The notes below the pieces were generated by a model that saw nothing but the letters and a program-made list of their open reading frames with translations, had not been told where the DNA came from and made no database searches. Below, one piece after another: positions 1-7,709 of a stretch of 60,779 bases of DNA. Position 1 is the stretch's first letter, and each line of letters opens with the position of its first letter. A program made the position numbers and the translations under genes. The stretch spans positions 1 to 60,779 of the forward strand of contig DBTV01000002.1 of the NCBI GenBank assembly GCA_002307235.1, given 5' to 3'. Source of the stretch: Acidobacteriaceae bacterium UBA1307 (GTDB lineage: Bacteria; Acidobacteriota; Terriglobia; Terriglobales; Acidobacteriaceae).

Positions 1-99
1 GGGGGATCTCCTAACCCTTTAGCCCGCAACTTTGTGTCTCAAACAATTATTTATCTATCGCTTACACTGCGGCCCTTCGGAAGACGGACGCGGCCTCGC

Positions 100-378
100 T
101 TAGTTGATGGTCGTGCTGGGGGAGTAGAACATGTGGGGATTCTGGGTTTGCGCAACCTTGAGCGCGGCCTGCAGGGAGGCAACCTCGGCACGGCAGGCGG
201 TGATCTGCGCCGAGAGGTTGGCAAACTGCGCCTTCAGCTCAAATTCGAGTTCGCCAACGGCCTCTTCGAGCCTGTCATTGGCCGCAATCTGTTCAGCCTG
301 GCTGGTTTGCACCGCTTTGAGGTTGGGCAGAATCACGTTTGAAAGCAGGTGGGAGAGAGAAGCCGCGAAATCATCCAT
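100..378 (-). CDS. Small coiled-coil protein of unknown function
   Basis: A 92-residue protein with no recognisable domain. Residues about 20-80 are rich in Ala, Leu, Glu and Gln with heptad-like spacing (EAVGELEFELKAQFANL and following), so a single alpha-helical coiled coil is likely. It has no signal peptide or membrane segment, so it is probably cytoplasmic. The ATG at 378 has no Shine-Dalgarno sequence, but a TAAAAT box on the minus strand (385-390) lies 6 nt before it, a spacing shared by several genes in this window that suggests a leaderless mRNA. It lies downstream of lexA on the same strand with a gap of about 160 nt. Its function is unknown; a structural or cell-division accessory role is only a guess. 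Confidence 0.6.
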   Translation of the reverse strand: MDDFAASLSHLLSNVILPNLKAVQTSQAEQIAANDRLEEAVGELEFELKAQFANLSAQITACRAEVASLQAALKVAQTQNPHMFYSPSTTIN

Positions 379-542
379 GAGGGAATTTTAAGAAATTCTC
401 CGCAGGAACACACGATTACGCTCGCCGACTCCAAGGTAATACCTAAGAGATGTGTCGCCGCAGTCATCCCTGAAGGCAATTGATTCTAAATAGGTAAACA
501 GTGAAAGCCGCGAGTGGGCCGGGGGAGGGTCCGCCGCACTCT

Positions 543-1148
543 CTAGTGATATTTGCGCAGAACGCCGAGGACACGGCCCTGAATGGCGACGTGCGAGGCG
601 GGAACGTAGATCGGGTCCATCTCGGAGTTGGCCGGTTGCAAGCGAACGAGGCTGCCTTCGGGATAGAAGCGTTTGAGTGTGGTTTCAGCGCCATGGACCA
701 GAGCCACAATGATTTCGCCGCTATGCGCGGTGCGCGTGCGCTCGACCAGAACGTAGTCGCCGCTGATGATGTGCTCATCGCGCATGGAGTCGCCGCGGAC
801 CTCGAGCGCGAAGACGTCGCGGTTGCCGACGACATCGTGCAGGGAGATGGTCTCGGGAATCTCGGTGGCCTCGACCGGCATTCCGGCGGCGATGCGGCCG
901 GCCAGGGGCAGCGAATCGGTTGAACGGGTGCGGGTGCCAGGAGGCAGTAAGTCAATGGAACGACTGCGGTTATGCACGCGATCCAACAACCCCTTTTTCT
1001 CAAGGTTGGTGATGTGCTTGTGGACGGTGGCCAAGCTCTTCAAGCCCATGCCCCGGGCAATCTCCTCGAAAGACGGAGAGTATCCGTTGCGCGCGACGAA
1101 GGAGCTAAGAAAGTCGAGAACCTCTTTTTGCCGACGGGTAACAGCCAT
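543..1148 (-). CDS. lexA: LexA SOS-response repressor/autoprotease
   Basis: LexA represses DNA-damage genes and is inactivated by RecA-stimulated self-cleavage. The 201-residue protein has the N-terminal winged helix (about 1-65, MAVTRRQKEVLDFL; recognition region SLATVHKHITNLEKKGLL). A linker is followed by the S24 peptidase domain. The cleavage bond is Ala83-Gly84 (LPLAGRIAAG), the nucleophile Ser121 (GDSMRDEH) and the catalytic Lys159 (TTLKRFYPEG), all intact. The start at 1148 was preferred over an in-frame ATG at 1196 because MAVTRRQKEVL is the usual LexA N-terminus. A perfect TATAAT box ends 6 nt before this ATG and no ribosome site is visible, so the mRNA may be leaderless. A candidate operator overlaps the promoter and would allow autoregulation. 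Confidence 0.95.
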   Translation of the reverse strand: MAVTRRQKEVLDFLSSFVARNGYSPSFEEIARGMGLKSLATVHKHITNLEKKGLLDRVHNRSRSIDLLPPGTRTRSTDSLPLAGRIAAGMPVEATEIPETISLHDVVGNRDVFALEVRGDSMRDEHIISGDYVLVERTRTAHSGEIIVALVHGAETTLKRFYPEGSLVRLQPANSEMDPIYVPASHVAIQGRVLGVLRKYH

Positions 1149-1154
1149 GGGCGC

Positions 1155-1177
1155 ATTATAGCGAATAAAAAGCGAAC
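1155..1177 (-). promoter_or_regulatory. lexA -10 box with candidate LexA operator
   Basis: On the minus strand TATAAT (1155-1160) lies 6 nt before the lexA ATG. Immediately upstream is the direct repeat GTTC-N7-ATTC (1163-1177; GAAT-N7-GAAC on the plus strand). It resembles the direct-repeat LexA box GTTC-N7-GTTC known from alphaproteobacteria rather than the palindromic boxes of E. coli or Bacillus. Its place in the -35/-10 spacer fits autorepression. The operator assignment is inference. Confidence 0.5.
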
Positions 1178-1295
1178 CAGAAAGGTCTAATTTCATGAAT
1201 TTTTCGTGCGACGCTCCGGTGTACTCCTAAAACGGAAAAAGATACGTCCAAAACATGGAGAAGAAGCGATTTTCAGGCCCCTCCACGCGCATCGA

Positions 1296-1301
1296 TACAA
1301 T
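1296..1301 (+). promoter_or_regulatory. Candidate TACAAT -10 box for the membrane glycosyltransferase gene
   Basis: TACAAT at 1296-1301 lies 9 nt before ATG 1311 and 60 nt before ATG 1362. No convincing -35 is visible. It is one of a set of start-proximal TACAAT boxes in this window. Confidence 0.4.
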
Positions 1302-1361
1302 GACGGGTGGATGGACGAGGCCCTTGAGTCGCTGAACCAGAATCGAGATCAGGCATATTTC

Positions 1362-3020
1362 ATGAAACTATTTTCTACTCGTACAACAAACACTTTTGGT
1401 GCCGTGGAGGCTGCCCTGCTGGGGCTTTACACCGCCGTAGCGAGCTGGCTGGCCTATACGCACGCGGCCTGGGCCGACGAGGCGCAGGCATGGCTGATTG
1501 CGCGCGATTGCACGCTGGGCCAGATTCTCTTCGAGAGGATGCACTACGAGGGCACGCCGGGGCTGTGGCACGCGCTGCTGTGGACGCTGACACGGCTAGG
1601 TTGCCCGTACGGCGCCATGCACGTGCTGTCGGTGGCGGCGGGCGCGGCGGCAGCCTATCTTGTGCTGCGTTATGCACCGTTCCCCGCCCCGGTGCGCTGG
1701 CTGCTCCCTTTCAGCTTTGCGCCGCTGTTTCAGACGGCGGTGGTGGCGCGCAGCTACAGTCTGGTGCCGGTGCTGGTCTTTGGGCTGTGCATGGCGATGC
1801 TCGCGCTGCGGCCACGGCCGGTGCTGGTGGCCGTGCTGGCCGGGCTTTTGGCCAACACCTCGCTGATCGCCTTTTGTCTGACGATGGGGCTGGTCGGCTA
1901 CTACGTTTTCCATCTGCGCGGGCTCGGGCCAACAAGGCCGGAAAAGAAGCAGCTTTGGACGGCGGGCACGGTGCTGGCCGTTCTGGGGCTGTTCGCGATT
2001 TACACGGCGATTCCGGCGCCGGACCAGAGCACGGGCGAGGCACACGGAGTGATGAGCAACCGCACGGTGGGCCACGCCATTGCCCGACTGACGGGCATTC
2101 CGATGCCTGAAACCATTGCCCCCAAGGTACAGCCACACCCGACCGCCTTTCCTGTGACTTCGGCCGCGCACGGCAAAATCTCAGAGCGGCTGGCTCGCTG
2201 GATGCAGCCAGCCACGGGGCGGGCTTCCCATGCGGCCAAACTGGCGCTATCGGTGGTCACCTGGCTTTCTCTGCTCTTTTATCCTGTGTCGAGCTCGAAT
2301 CTGTTGGCGCTGGCTTTTTATACAGCGTTGATCGCGTGGCTGGCTGCGCTTGGACGCTGGCGTGCGTTGCTACCTCTGGTTGTGGTATTGCTGGGATCGA
2401 AATTTCTTCCCTTCAACGAACATCACAGCATCGTTGTCTGGGCGGCTCTGATCGCCGTGATCTGGCTCAGCGCAGAGGGGCAGGAAGCGGTTGCAAACCA
2501 ACACCGGAGGCGCAGGCAGACGATCTTTGGCGTTCTTCTTTTGGCCATAACGATAGAGCAGACGGCATGGACGGCCGCGGCGGCCTTCGCCAAAGCGCCC
2601 TTCGACGATAGCCTGCAAACAGAAAGATTTCTGTCGGAACAGACCAGAGGACGGCGCGTCGCCAGCTTCGACTACCACACAGTCACCGTTCTTCCCTTTA
2701 CTGCTCAGCCTGCCTTTTTCAATCAGAGAACCACCTACTGGACATGGATGCTACGAGACAACACGATGCAGTCCCAAGTTGAAGCGGTGGCAACCCGACC
2801 AGACTTCATTCTGGTCGGTCACGGCTACCTGGGCGATGCCCTCTGGCGCAACCAAATCCTACCGGTCAAAACGACGTGGATCCGCGACCAGCCGGACCTG
2901 ATTTCACCGTATCTTGACGCGCACGGCTACCGGGAGACGCAACGATTCTGCGGCAATCAACCGGCACATTTCGGCGTCTCGGAGACCGATTGCACGGTCG
3001 TCTTTGAGCCGGTGCGATAG
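1362..3020 (+). CDS. Polytopic membrane protein, GT-C glycosyltransferase-like
   Basis: A protein of about 550 residues with many hydrophobic segments across the first about 430 residues, followed by a soluble C-terminal part of about 130 residues. The first extramembrane loop carries AWADEAQAWLIARDC. Acidic residues at this place are typical of GT-C enzymes (ArnT/PMT-like) that use polyprenyl-phosphate sugars, so a lipid-linked sugar transferase in the inner membrane is the best guess; donor and acceptor are unknown. The start is uncertain. ATG 1362 gives the first transmembrane helix a normal N-terminus and has a weak AGG 8 nt upstream. ATG 1311 is also possible because a TACAAT box (1296-1301) lies 9 nt before it. 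The gene is divergent from lexA, and the MBL-fold gene follows 55 nt downstream. Confidence 0.65.
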   Translation: MKLFSTRTTNTFGAVEAALLGLYTAVASWLAYTHAAWADEAQAWLIARDCTLGQILFERMHYEGTPGLWHALLWTLTRLGCPYGAMHVLSVAAGAAAAYLVLRYAPFPAPVRWLLPFSFAPLFQTAVVARSYSLVPVLVFGLCMAMLALRPRPVLVAVLAGLLANTSLIAFCLTMGLVGYYVFHLRGLGPTRPEKKQLWTAGTVLAVLGLFAIYTAIPAPDQSTGEAHGVMSNRTVGHAIARLTGIPMPETIAPKVQPHPTAFPVTSAAHGKISERLARWMQPATGRASHAAKLALSVVTWLSLLFYPVSSSNLLALAFYTALIAWLAALGRWRALLPLVVVLLGSKFLPFNEHHSIVVWAALIAVIWLSAEGQEAVANQHRRRRQTIFGVLLLAITIEQTAWTAAAAFAKAPFDDSLQTERFLSEQTRGRRVASFDYHTVTVLPFTAQPAFFNQRTTYWTWMLRDNTMQSQVEAVATRPDFILVGHGYLGDALWRNQILPVKTTWIRDQPDLISPYLDAHGYRETQRFCGNQPAHFGVSETDCTVVFEPVR

Positions 3021-3063
3021 ATTTTTTCTTCTTGTCCTGACCTGCGCGCGCGGGAAAGCCCTC

Positions 3064-3069
3064 TACAAT
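3064..3069 (+). promoter_or_regulatory. TACAAT -10 box, probable leaderless start
   Basis: TACAAT lies 6 nt before the ATG of the MBL-fold gene at 3076 and there is no ribosome-binding sequence between them. Transcription would begin at or near the A of the start codon. Confidence 0.5.
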
Positions 3070-3075
3070 CGAAGC

Positions 3076-3708
3076 ATGATTTTAGAGAGCTTTCCCGTTG
3101 GACTTTTGGGCTGCAACTGCACGGTGATTGGCGACGAGACGAGCCATGAGGCGCTGGTGATTGACCCGGGCGGCAACCCGGAGCGGATCGAGGAGCGGCT
3201 GGTGCGGCACGACCTGACCGTGAAACAGATTCTGCTGACGCACGCGCACATTGACCACATTGGCGCGCTGGCGGCGATAAAGCAGCGGACGGGTGCGCCG
3301 GTTTTTCTGTGCGGGGACGATCTGGCCCTGTTGCAGGCCGCGGGCCAGCAGGCGGCCATGTTCGGCATGCCGACGCCCGAGGCGGTTCTGCCCGACGAGG
3401 GACTCAGCGACGGGCAGACGGTGGGGCTCGCCAGCCACCCGGCAACGGTGCTGCACACGCCGGGGCACACGCAGGGCTCGGTCTGTTTTTATTTTGCGGC
3501 GGAGCATCTGCTGATTGCCGGCGACACGCTGTTTGCCGGCGGCATTGGGCGGACGGACCTGCCGGGTGGCAACGCGGATCAGATCTTTACCTCGATCCGC
3601 ACCAAGCTGCTGACCCTGCCGGATGCGACAGCGGTGGTCACCGGCCACGGCCCGGCGACGACGATCGGCGCCGAGCGGGTGGGCAACCCTTTTCTGCAGG
3701 GGATGTAA
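3076..3708 (+). CDS. MBL-fold metallo-hydrolase, glyoxalase II-like
   Basis: A 210-residue single-domain metallo-beta-lactamase-fold hydrolase of the glyoxalase II/YcbL-like type. The complete binuclear metal site is visible: H56-A-H58-I-D60-H61 (THAHIDH), H131 (HTPGHTQGS), D150 (IAGDTLF) and H191 (TGHGPATT). The motif GGIGRTDLPGG is typical of the small bacterial YcbL/GloB2 group. The likely reaction is thioester hydrolysis in the cytoplasm, such as S-lactoylglutathione or a related bacillithiol-type substrate; the exact thiol is unknown. It lacks the C-terminal helical domain of classical glyoxalase II. Earlier in-frame starts were rejected because they overlap the preceding gene. The TACAAT box 6 nt upstream fits this start. 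Confidence 0.85.
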   Translation: MILESFPVGLLGCNCTVIGDETSHEALVIDPGGNPERIEERLVRHDLTVKQILLTHAHIDHIGALAAIKQRTGAPVFLCGDDLALLQAAGQQAAMFGMPTPEAVLPDEGLSDGQTVGLASHPATVLHTPGHTQGSVCFYFAAEHLLIAGDTLFAGGIGRTDLPGGNADQIFTSIRTKLLTLPDATAVVTGHGPATTIGAERVGNPFLQGM

Positions 3709-3889
3709 CGAGAGCCTCTCTCCTGAGACTGCGACGCGGAAAGAGTCTTGCCAGGTTGCCGCTCCCTGAGCAGTCGCGTCAACGAGGCGGCATCGACCAC
3801 TCTGTACCTTCAGGAGAGATGCACTAAAGTTCCGATCCAGAAAAAGTTTTATTTTTCTCTAATTTGGAAGCCAAGACCTCAAGTAAAAC

Positions 3890-5077
3890 TTAAAGTCGGC
3901 CCGCAAAAGTGTTACCCATCTGATTCGTTTCTAAAGTGTTAACAAGAATAGTTACGCCAGTACCGAATTCGGACTCTGGAGCCAGCAGGCTGAGCACCAA
4001 CCAGCCTGACTCCGGCAGGCCGAAAAAGTAGCCGGGGTGGACCCAGACGCCGCGATCCAGCAGAGTGCGGACGGTCTGCTCGTCGGGCTCGAGGGCCGGG
4101 ATGCGCAGGACGGCGTACCAACCGCCGTCGGCGACCAGACGACTGGCTGCCGGGAGTTTTTTGATCTTTTGGTCAAGAACGGCAAGATTGGCCGTGGTGC
4201 GGGCGTGAATCTGGCGCTGGATGTCATGGCGGCCCGCCAGCCAGACCGGCAGGGCTGACTGCACGGGCGCATTCATCGACAAAAACGTATCGGCTATGAC
4301 CTCGAGCCGGTCGAGCGCAGCCTCTTGGGCGGGGCCGGTGGCGGCGATCCAGGCCGACTTCATCTGGGGCAGGCCGCAGATCTTGCTGAGGCCGCTGACG
4401 ACGAAGACGGGCACGCCGTCGATGCCGGCGGCAAAGCTCGGCTGCGGCTTGTCGAAGGCATAGTCGAGAAAGACCTCGTCGACGATGAGGGAAAGATCGT
4501 GCTCACGACAGATCTGCGCGAGCTCCTCGACCTCCCAGGGGCGCGTGTAGTGGCCGGTGGGGTTGTTGGGGTGGACGAGCATGATGGCGCGCGTCTGGGG
4601 GGTGATGGCGCGGCGAAAGCTCTCGGGATCGATCTGCCAACCCTGGTCGTAGAGAAGGCCGACGGGCTTGATGCGGACGTCTTCAAGCTCGGCGAGGTAG
4701 TCGAAGAGCGGGTAGCCGGGCTGGGGGACGATCAGCTCGCAGCCGGGGTCGCAGAGCAGGCGGAAGAGGTAGCTGTAGGCCTCGCTGGTGGAGGTGGTGA
4801 GCACGAGCTGCGCGGGGTCAAGCGCGACGCCGTGGCTCTGGTAGTAGTCACAGACGGCCTGGCGGGCACGGAGAGCGCCGCGTGGCTGCGGATCGTAATC
4901 AAAGGCGGCCGGAGTGGAGAGCACGGCGAGCAGGTCGTCGGGATAGTGAAAGCCGCAGCGGGTAGGGTTCGAGGCAGTCAGATCGGCCAGCGGTAGCCTG
5001 GCGGCGACGCGGGCGCGGTGAGCGAGCGACAGCTCGGTCTCTTCAGTGTTCCAGTTGGTACGACGAGAGAAACGCAT
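3890..5077 (-). CDS. PLP-dependent class I/II aminotransferase
   Basis: A 395-residue fold-type I aminotransferase. The substrate/PLP residues are present: an HPNNPTG loop with the cofactor Asn at about 172, D200 (LSLIVDEVFLDYAF), the Schiff-base Lys232 (SGLSKICGLPQMK) and, in the C-terminal part, WVHPGYFF. The N-terminal ASNPTRCGFHYP is close to the LTxSNPT start seen in alanine/aspartate-type aminotransferases. It probably moves an amino group between an amino acid and 2-oxoglutarate or pyruvate in the cytoplasm; the substrate cannot be fixed from sequence. The ATG at 5077 begins directly with the conserved RRTNW region. It is convergent with the MBL gene and divergent from the HAD gene. 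The last about 15 residues (ETNQMGNTFAGRL) run into an AT-rich tract and may be a non-conserved extension. Confidence 0.85.
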   Translation of the reverse strand: MRFSRRTNWNTEETELSLAHRARVAARLPLADLTASNPTRCGFHYPDDLLAVLSTPAAFDYDPQPRGALRARQAVCDYYQSHGVALDPAQLVLTTSTSEAYSYLFRLLCDPGCELIVPQPGYPLFDYLAELEDVRIKPVGLLYDQGWQIDPESFRRAITPQTRAIMLVHPNNPTGHYTRPWEVEELAQICREHDLSLIVDEVFLDYAFDKPQPSFAAGIDGVPVFVVSGLSKICGLPQMKSAWIAATGPAQEAALDRLEVIADTFLSMNAPVQSALPVWLAGRHDIQRQIHARTTANLAVLDQKIKKLPAASRLVADGGWYAVLRIPALEPDEQTVRTLLDRGVWVHPGYFFGLPESGWLVLSLLAPESEFGTGVTILVNTLETNQMGNTFAGRL

Positions 5078-5189
5078 GTTTTTTCATTTTATAAGGCGCG
5101 CGGATCGGGCGATGCCCTTCCCCGGCTCGTGCAGAATACAGACAGAGCCTTTTTTATTGATTCGGCGCGAAGGGTTTGCATCGAGGAAT

Positions 5190-5229
5190 CCCACCCTAGC
5201 CGCAAAAACAAAGACGCGGCGAGGGTGGG
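5190..5229. repeat. Intergenic hairpin element (CCCACCCT…AGGGTGGG)
   Basis: An interrupted inverted repeat in the 211-nt gap between the divergent aminotransferase and HAD genes. CCCACCCT (5190-5197) and GCCGC (5199-5203) pair with GCGGC (5216-5220) and AGGGTGGG (5222-5229), leaving single-base bulges and a 12-nt A-rich loop. It is flanked by GGAAT on the left and GCACCC on the right. It has no U-tract, so it looks like a dispersed REP-type element rather than a terminator. Confidence 0.6.
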
Positions 5230-5288
5230 GCACCCGCAGTGCTGTGCCGAATCCGTCATTGACACGGGGCTCACCCTGGGAGGAACGT

Positions 5289-5921
5289 TTGCAACTGCGC
5301 GCAGTGATCTTCGACTACGGAATGGTATTGAGCGGCGAACCGAAGGTGCAGGACAAGATGGAGATTGCCCGCCGCATCCAACTGCCGGCCGACAAGGCCA
5401 TCGAGCTCTACATGAAATATCGCAAGGAGTACGACCAGGGGCTGATGACCGGGCTCGAATACTGGCGGCAAACGCTCATCGACGCCGGCCAGCAGCCGAC
5501 CGAAGCCGAAGTTGCTGAGGCCAATGCGGTGGACGCGCGGATGTGGACCAGCGTTGATCCGCAACTGCTCGACTGGCAACGCGCGGTGAAGAAGCGCGGG
5601 CTGAAGACGGCGATTCTGTCGAACATGGGCGACGCGGTGCGCGAAAGCATCGAACGAAGCTTTGCCTGGATTGCGGAGTTTGACGCGCGGGTGTGGAGCT
5701 ACGAGTTGAAGATCGTCAAGCCGGACGCGGCGATCTTTCGCTATGCGCTGGCGGGGCTTGGCATTGAGCCGGGCGAGGCACTGTTTCTCGACGACATTGC
5801 GGAGAACGTGGAAGCGGCGCGAGCGGTGGGGCTGCGCGCGATCCAGTACAAGAACTTCGCCGGGCTCCGCGCGGAGCTGATTGCCGCAGGGCTCGACGGA
5901 GAGCTACCGCTGCCGGAGTAG
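5289..5921 (+). CDS. HAD-superfamily hydrolase (YihX/epoxide-hydrolase-N type), TTG start
   Basis: A 210-residue HAD phosphatase-fold protein. Motif I is FDYGMVLSG with nucleophile D9, but the usual second Asp is Gly11, as in the DxG (YihX, epoxide hydrolase N-terminal) branch. Motif II is S111 (ILSNMGD), motif III K144 (IVKPDAAIF) and motif IV D168-D169 (LFLDDIAENVEAA). It probably hydrolyses a small phosphorylated metabolite in the cytoplasm. The start was set at TTG 5289 because the fold begins there and a strong GGGAGGAA lies 4 nt before it. The upstream ATG/GTG codons would add about 80 low-complexity residues and would translate through the hairpin element at 5190-5229. A strong intrinsic terminator follows the stop. 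Confidence 0.85.
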   Translation: MQLRAVIFDYGMVLSGEPKVQDKMEIARRIQLPADKAIELYMKYRKEYDQGLMTGLEYWRQTLIDAGQQPTEAEVAEANAVDARMWTSVDPQLLDWQRAVKKRGLKTAILSNMGDAVRESIERSFAWIAEFDARVWSYELKIVKPDAAIFRYALAGLGIEPGEALFLDDIAENVEAARAVGLRAIQYKNFAGLRAELIAAGLDGELPLPE

Positions 5922-5941
5922 TTTTTTGCTGGATGGAGCAG

Positions 5942-5975
5942 ACGGGCAGAGAGAGTCTCTGCCCGTTTTGTTTTG
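5942..5975 (+). terminator. Intrinsic terminator of the HAD gene
   Basis: A perfect 11-bp stem, ACGGGCAGAGA / TCTCTGCCCGT, with a 3-nt GAG loop is followed by TTTGTTTTG, 20 nt after the HAD stop codon. It marks the left edge of the less GC-rich island. Confidence 0.85.
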
Positions 5976-6114
5976 ATTATTTTTCAGCGCGGAGATGAAG
6001 CCAGAATAGAAGCGAGATCAGAGCGTTACACTACATCGGTAGATCGCGCTGAATCAAGAGCAGAGTGTCGATGATTGGTTCGGACCTCTAAGGAGCGTAG
6101 CCCCTCGAAACGAG

Positions 6115-6120
6115 TACAAT
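6115..6120 (+). promoter_or_regulatory. TACAAT -10 box before the 6128 small gene
   Basis: TACAAT lies 7 nt before the ATG at 6128 and no ribosome-binding sequence intervenes, giving the same leaderless layout as the MBL and PfkB genes. Confidence 0.45.
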
Positions 6121-6127
6121 TTGCGCT

Positions 6128-6331
6128 ATGATTATCCAGACAAACCCACAAGCGTTCTCAAATCGACTACCCGTACACACGGTGACCAGCATTGACCGAT
6201 CCAGAGGGATTGTTACGCTGAGCGGTTCTGATGGCACGTCGCTGGATGTAGCCCTGAATTCTTGGGGACACTTGGAAGTCACTCAGCCGGGCATCGGAAC
6301 CAAAGTTCAGTTGCTCCCAGATCAACACTAG
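6128..6331 (+). CDS. Small hypothetical protein in accessory island
   Basis: A 67-residue protein that I do not recognise. It has alternating polar/hydrophobic stretches (HTVTSIDRSRGIVTLSGSDG, then SLDVALNSWGHLEV), which would suit a small all-beta fold. There is no signal peptide or membrane helix. The ATG at 6128 follows a TACAAT box by 7 nt. Base composition here is less GC-rich than the flanking genes, consistent with acquired DNA. Its neighbours are the HAD terminator upstream and an exported orphan protein downstream on the same strand, 53 nt away. Confidence 0.5.
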   Translation: MIIQTNPQAFSNRLPVHTVTSIDRSRGIVTLSGSDGTSLDVALNSWGHLEVTQPGIGTKVQLLPDQH

Positions 6332-6384
6332 CGCGTCTCGAAAAGTGTAAGCTGGGATTCCGAACAGGGTGAGGTGCTTGCGGT

Positions 6385-6933
6385 ATGTCTAGGTTACAAC
6401 GCATTATGAAAATCGCTCTCGTCGTGGTGTTGCTTTTTGGGAGCGCTTCTACGTTTGCCCAATCCGCCCGCGACTACTACAACGAGATTTATAAGGCGGG
6501 TGGACTGGACCGTATGGCCGATAGCTATGTGTGTTTTGATGATGACCCAAAGCTAGGTACGTTCTTTATCGTATCCAAGAGCGAAACGCTCAAGCAATTC
6601 CTCATCATTACCGGTGACTTCAAAAAAATGCCAAAAGCACAACAGGCGGAACTCAATCGGGGGTTCCTGATTACGCGAGGATATGACAAGGGAGTACCGC
6701 TTTCTCGCGAAGGAACTTACCACACGGACGGCACGAGTTGGGCGAGTGAACCGGGCATTGTCCGTGGTACGAAGATGCGGATGCGACTCTCGATAGAATG
6801 GGCAACGCTCCGCTATAAACGAAATCTCGAGTTCCTAAATCCAAACGGCACATTGAAAAAAGACGTTCCCATTTCCCGATATGGACGATGTGAAGAAGTG
6901 CCGCCCGGTATTCAGCAAAAGGGCAATCCATAG
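6385..6933 (+). CDS. Exported hypothetical protein
   Basis: A 182-residue protein of unknown family with a clear Sec signal peptide: positive start, hydrophobic core IALVVVLLFGSASTF, likely cut after TFAQSA. A second start, ATG 6406 (MKIALVVVLL), would give a more compact signal peptide. The mature part is mixed alpha/beta and contains single Cys residues near residues 50 and 168 (SYVCFDD, YGRCEEV), which could form a disulfide outside the cytoplasm. One line of this gene (6541-6600) has 27 G/C of 60, lower than the core genes, supporting transfer. It sits between two other orphan genes in the same orientation. Confidence 0.6.
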   Translation: MSRLQRIMKIALVVVLLFGSASTFAQSARDYYNEIYKAGGLDRMADSYVCFDDDPKLGTFFIVSKSETLKQFLIITGDFKKMPKAQQAELNRGFLITRGYDKGVPLSREGTYHTDGTSWASEPGIVRGTKMRMRLSIEWATLRYKRNLEFLNPNGTLKKDVPISRYGRCEEVPPGIQQKGNP

Positions 6934-7025
6934 TCCGCTTGCAATTTCCAGTCGGTATGCAAGGCTTGTCGAACCTTCTGAAATCAAGACTTGCGACCTG
7001 TCGACGAATGTCTGATAGTTGAGCT

Positions 7026-7220
7026 ATGGCAAAAGTGAAAGTTTACAAGGTCAAGGTTTACGACGTGACGACCGATCAGCAAATCATTTCTCGTCGTATG
7101 GCAACCCGTGATGGCACTGCGATCATGCGCGGCATTGTTGTTGATGGCACGGAAACTGAAATTGATGAGTCACAGCTAGAGCCGGGCGAGCAGTGGACGC
7201 CTACGGATTTCACGACCTAA
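7026..7220 (+). CDS. Small hypothetical protein
   Basis: A 64-residue protein starting MAKVKVYKVKVYDVTTD and ending in an acidic segment (ETEIDESQLEPGEQW). The alternating N-terminal beta pattern and complete ATG-to-stop frame make it a likely real gene, but I cannot assign it to a characterised family. It has no export signal. It is followed 11 nt later by a perfect 27-bp inverted repeat that could act as its transcript end. Confidence 0.55.
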   Translation: MAKVKVYKVKVYDVTTDQQIISRRMATRDGTAIMRGIVVDGTETEIDESQLEPGEQWTPTDFTT

Positions 7221-7231
7221 AATTCATCGCC

Positions 7232-7258
7232 ATCGACAAAATAATCTATTTTGTCGAT
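7232..7258. repeat. Perfect 12-bp inverted repeat with 3-nt centre
   Basis: ATCGACAAAATA (7232-7243), ATC, TATTTTGTCGAT (7247-7258). It lies just after the stop of the 7026 gene. There is no downstream U-tract, so it is either a weak terminator or a protein/recombinase binding site. Confidence 0.6.
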
Positions 7259-7278
7259 ACCGGCCAACGTCCCGGAGT

Positions 7279-7298
7279 GTCCCACAAAGGGTAAGTTT
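7279..7298. repeat. Left copy of imperfect 20-bp direct repeat
   Basis: GTCCCACAAAGGGTAAGTTT. It matches the copy at 7710-7729 at 18 of 20 positions. The two copies bracket the minus-strand gene at 7309-7629. Confidence 0.6.
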
Positions 7299-7308
7299 CG
7301 GGGCGTGT

Positions 7309-7629
7309 TTATTTCCATCCTTCGGCGTCAGCAATGACGGCGGCAACGGCTCCGATCACCGACACGAATAGCAGTAGGCCGTAGCCGAACCGCGCCCACA
7401 AGATGCGCCATCGGATCACGGCGACGAGTTGGACGCGGGTCACGATGCCGTCACGGAGACGGATTAAATCGTCGTTCGTGGTTTGATAGAGGCGTCGTAG
7501 ATCGTCCGTGGTATAGAGTTCCAGTTCGCAAACGTTCCGCCCTTCCTTGCGACGCATGTCCCACACCACGCGCAGCACGTCGCGGTAGCCCATTAGATGG
7601 ACGGTTTGACTATGGCTGGGAATAGTCAC
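7309..7629 (-). CDS. Small hypothetical protein with C-terminal membrane helix
   Basis: A 106-residue protein. Residues about 15-65 are charged (VWDMRRKEGRNVCELELYTTDDL). Residues about 78-100 form one transmembrane segment (YGLLLFVSVIGAVAAVIADA), so it is probably tail-anchored in the inner membrane. The family is unknown. The frame opens with GTG at 7629; an in-frame ATG at 7593 would give 94 residues and is equally possible because neither has a good ribosome site. The gene is bracketed by the direct repeats at 7279-7298 and 7710-7729, which suggests it may have arrived as a unit. Confidence 0.5.
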   Translation of the reverse strand: MTIPSHSQTVHLMGYRDVLRVVWDMRRKEGRNVCELELYTTDDLRRLYQTTNDDLIRLRDGIVTRVQLVAVIRWRILWARFGYGLLLFVSVIGAVAAVIADAEGWK

Positions 7630-7709
7630 TTGATTATCCGATAGATCAACATGGATGCCATAGTAGACTGACTGTCACGCGACGTCTAGCGCGAGACATT
7701 CTGCAAGGC

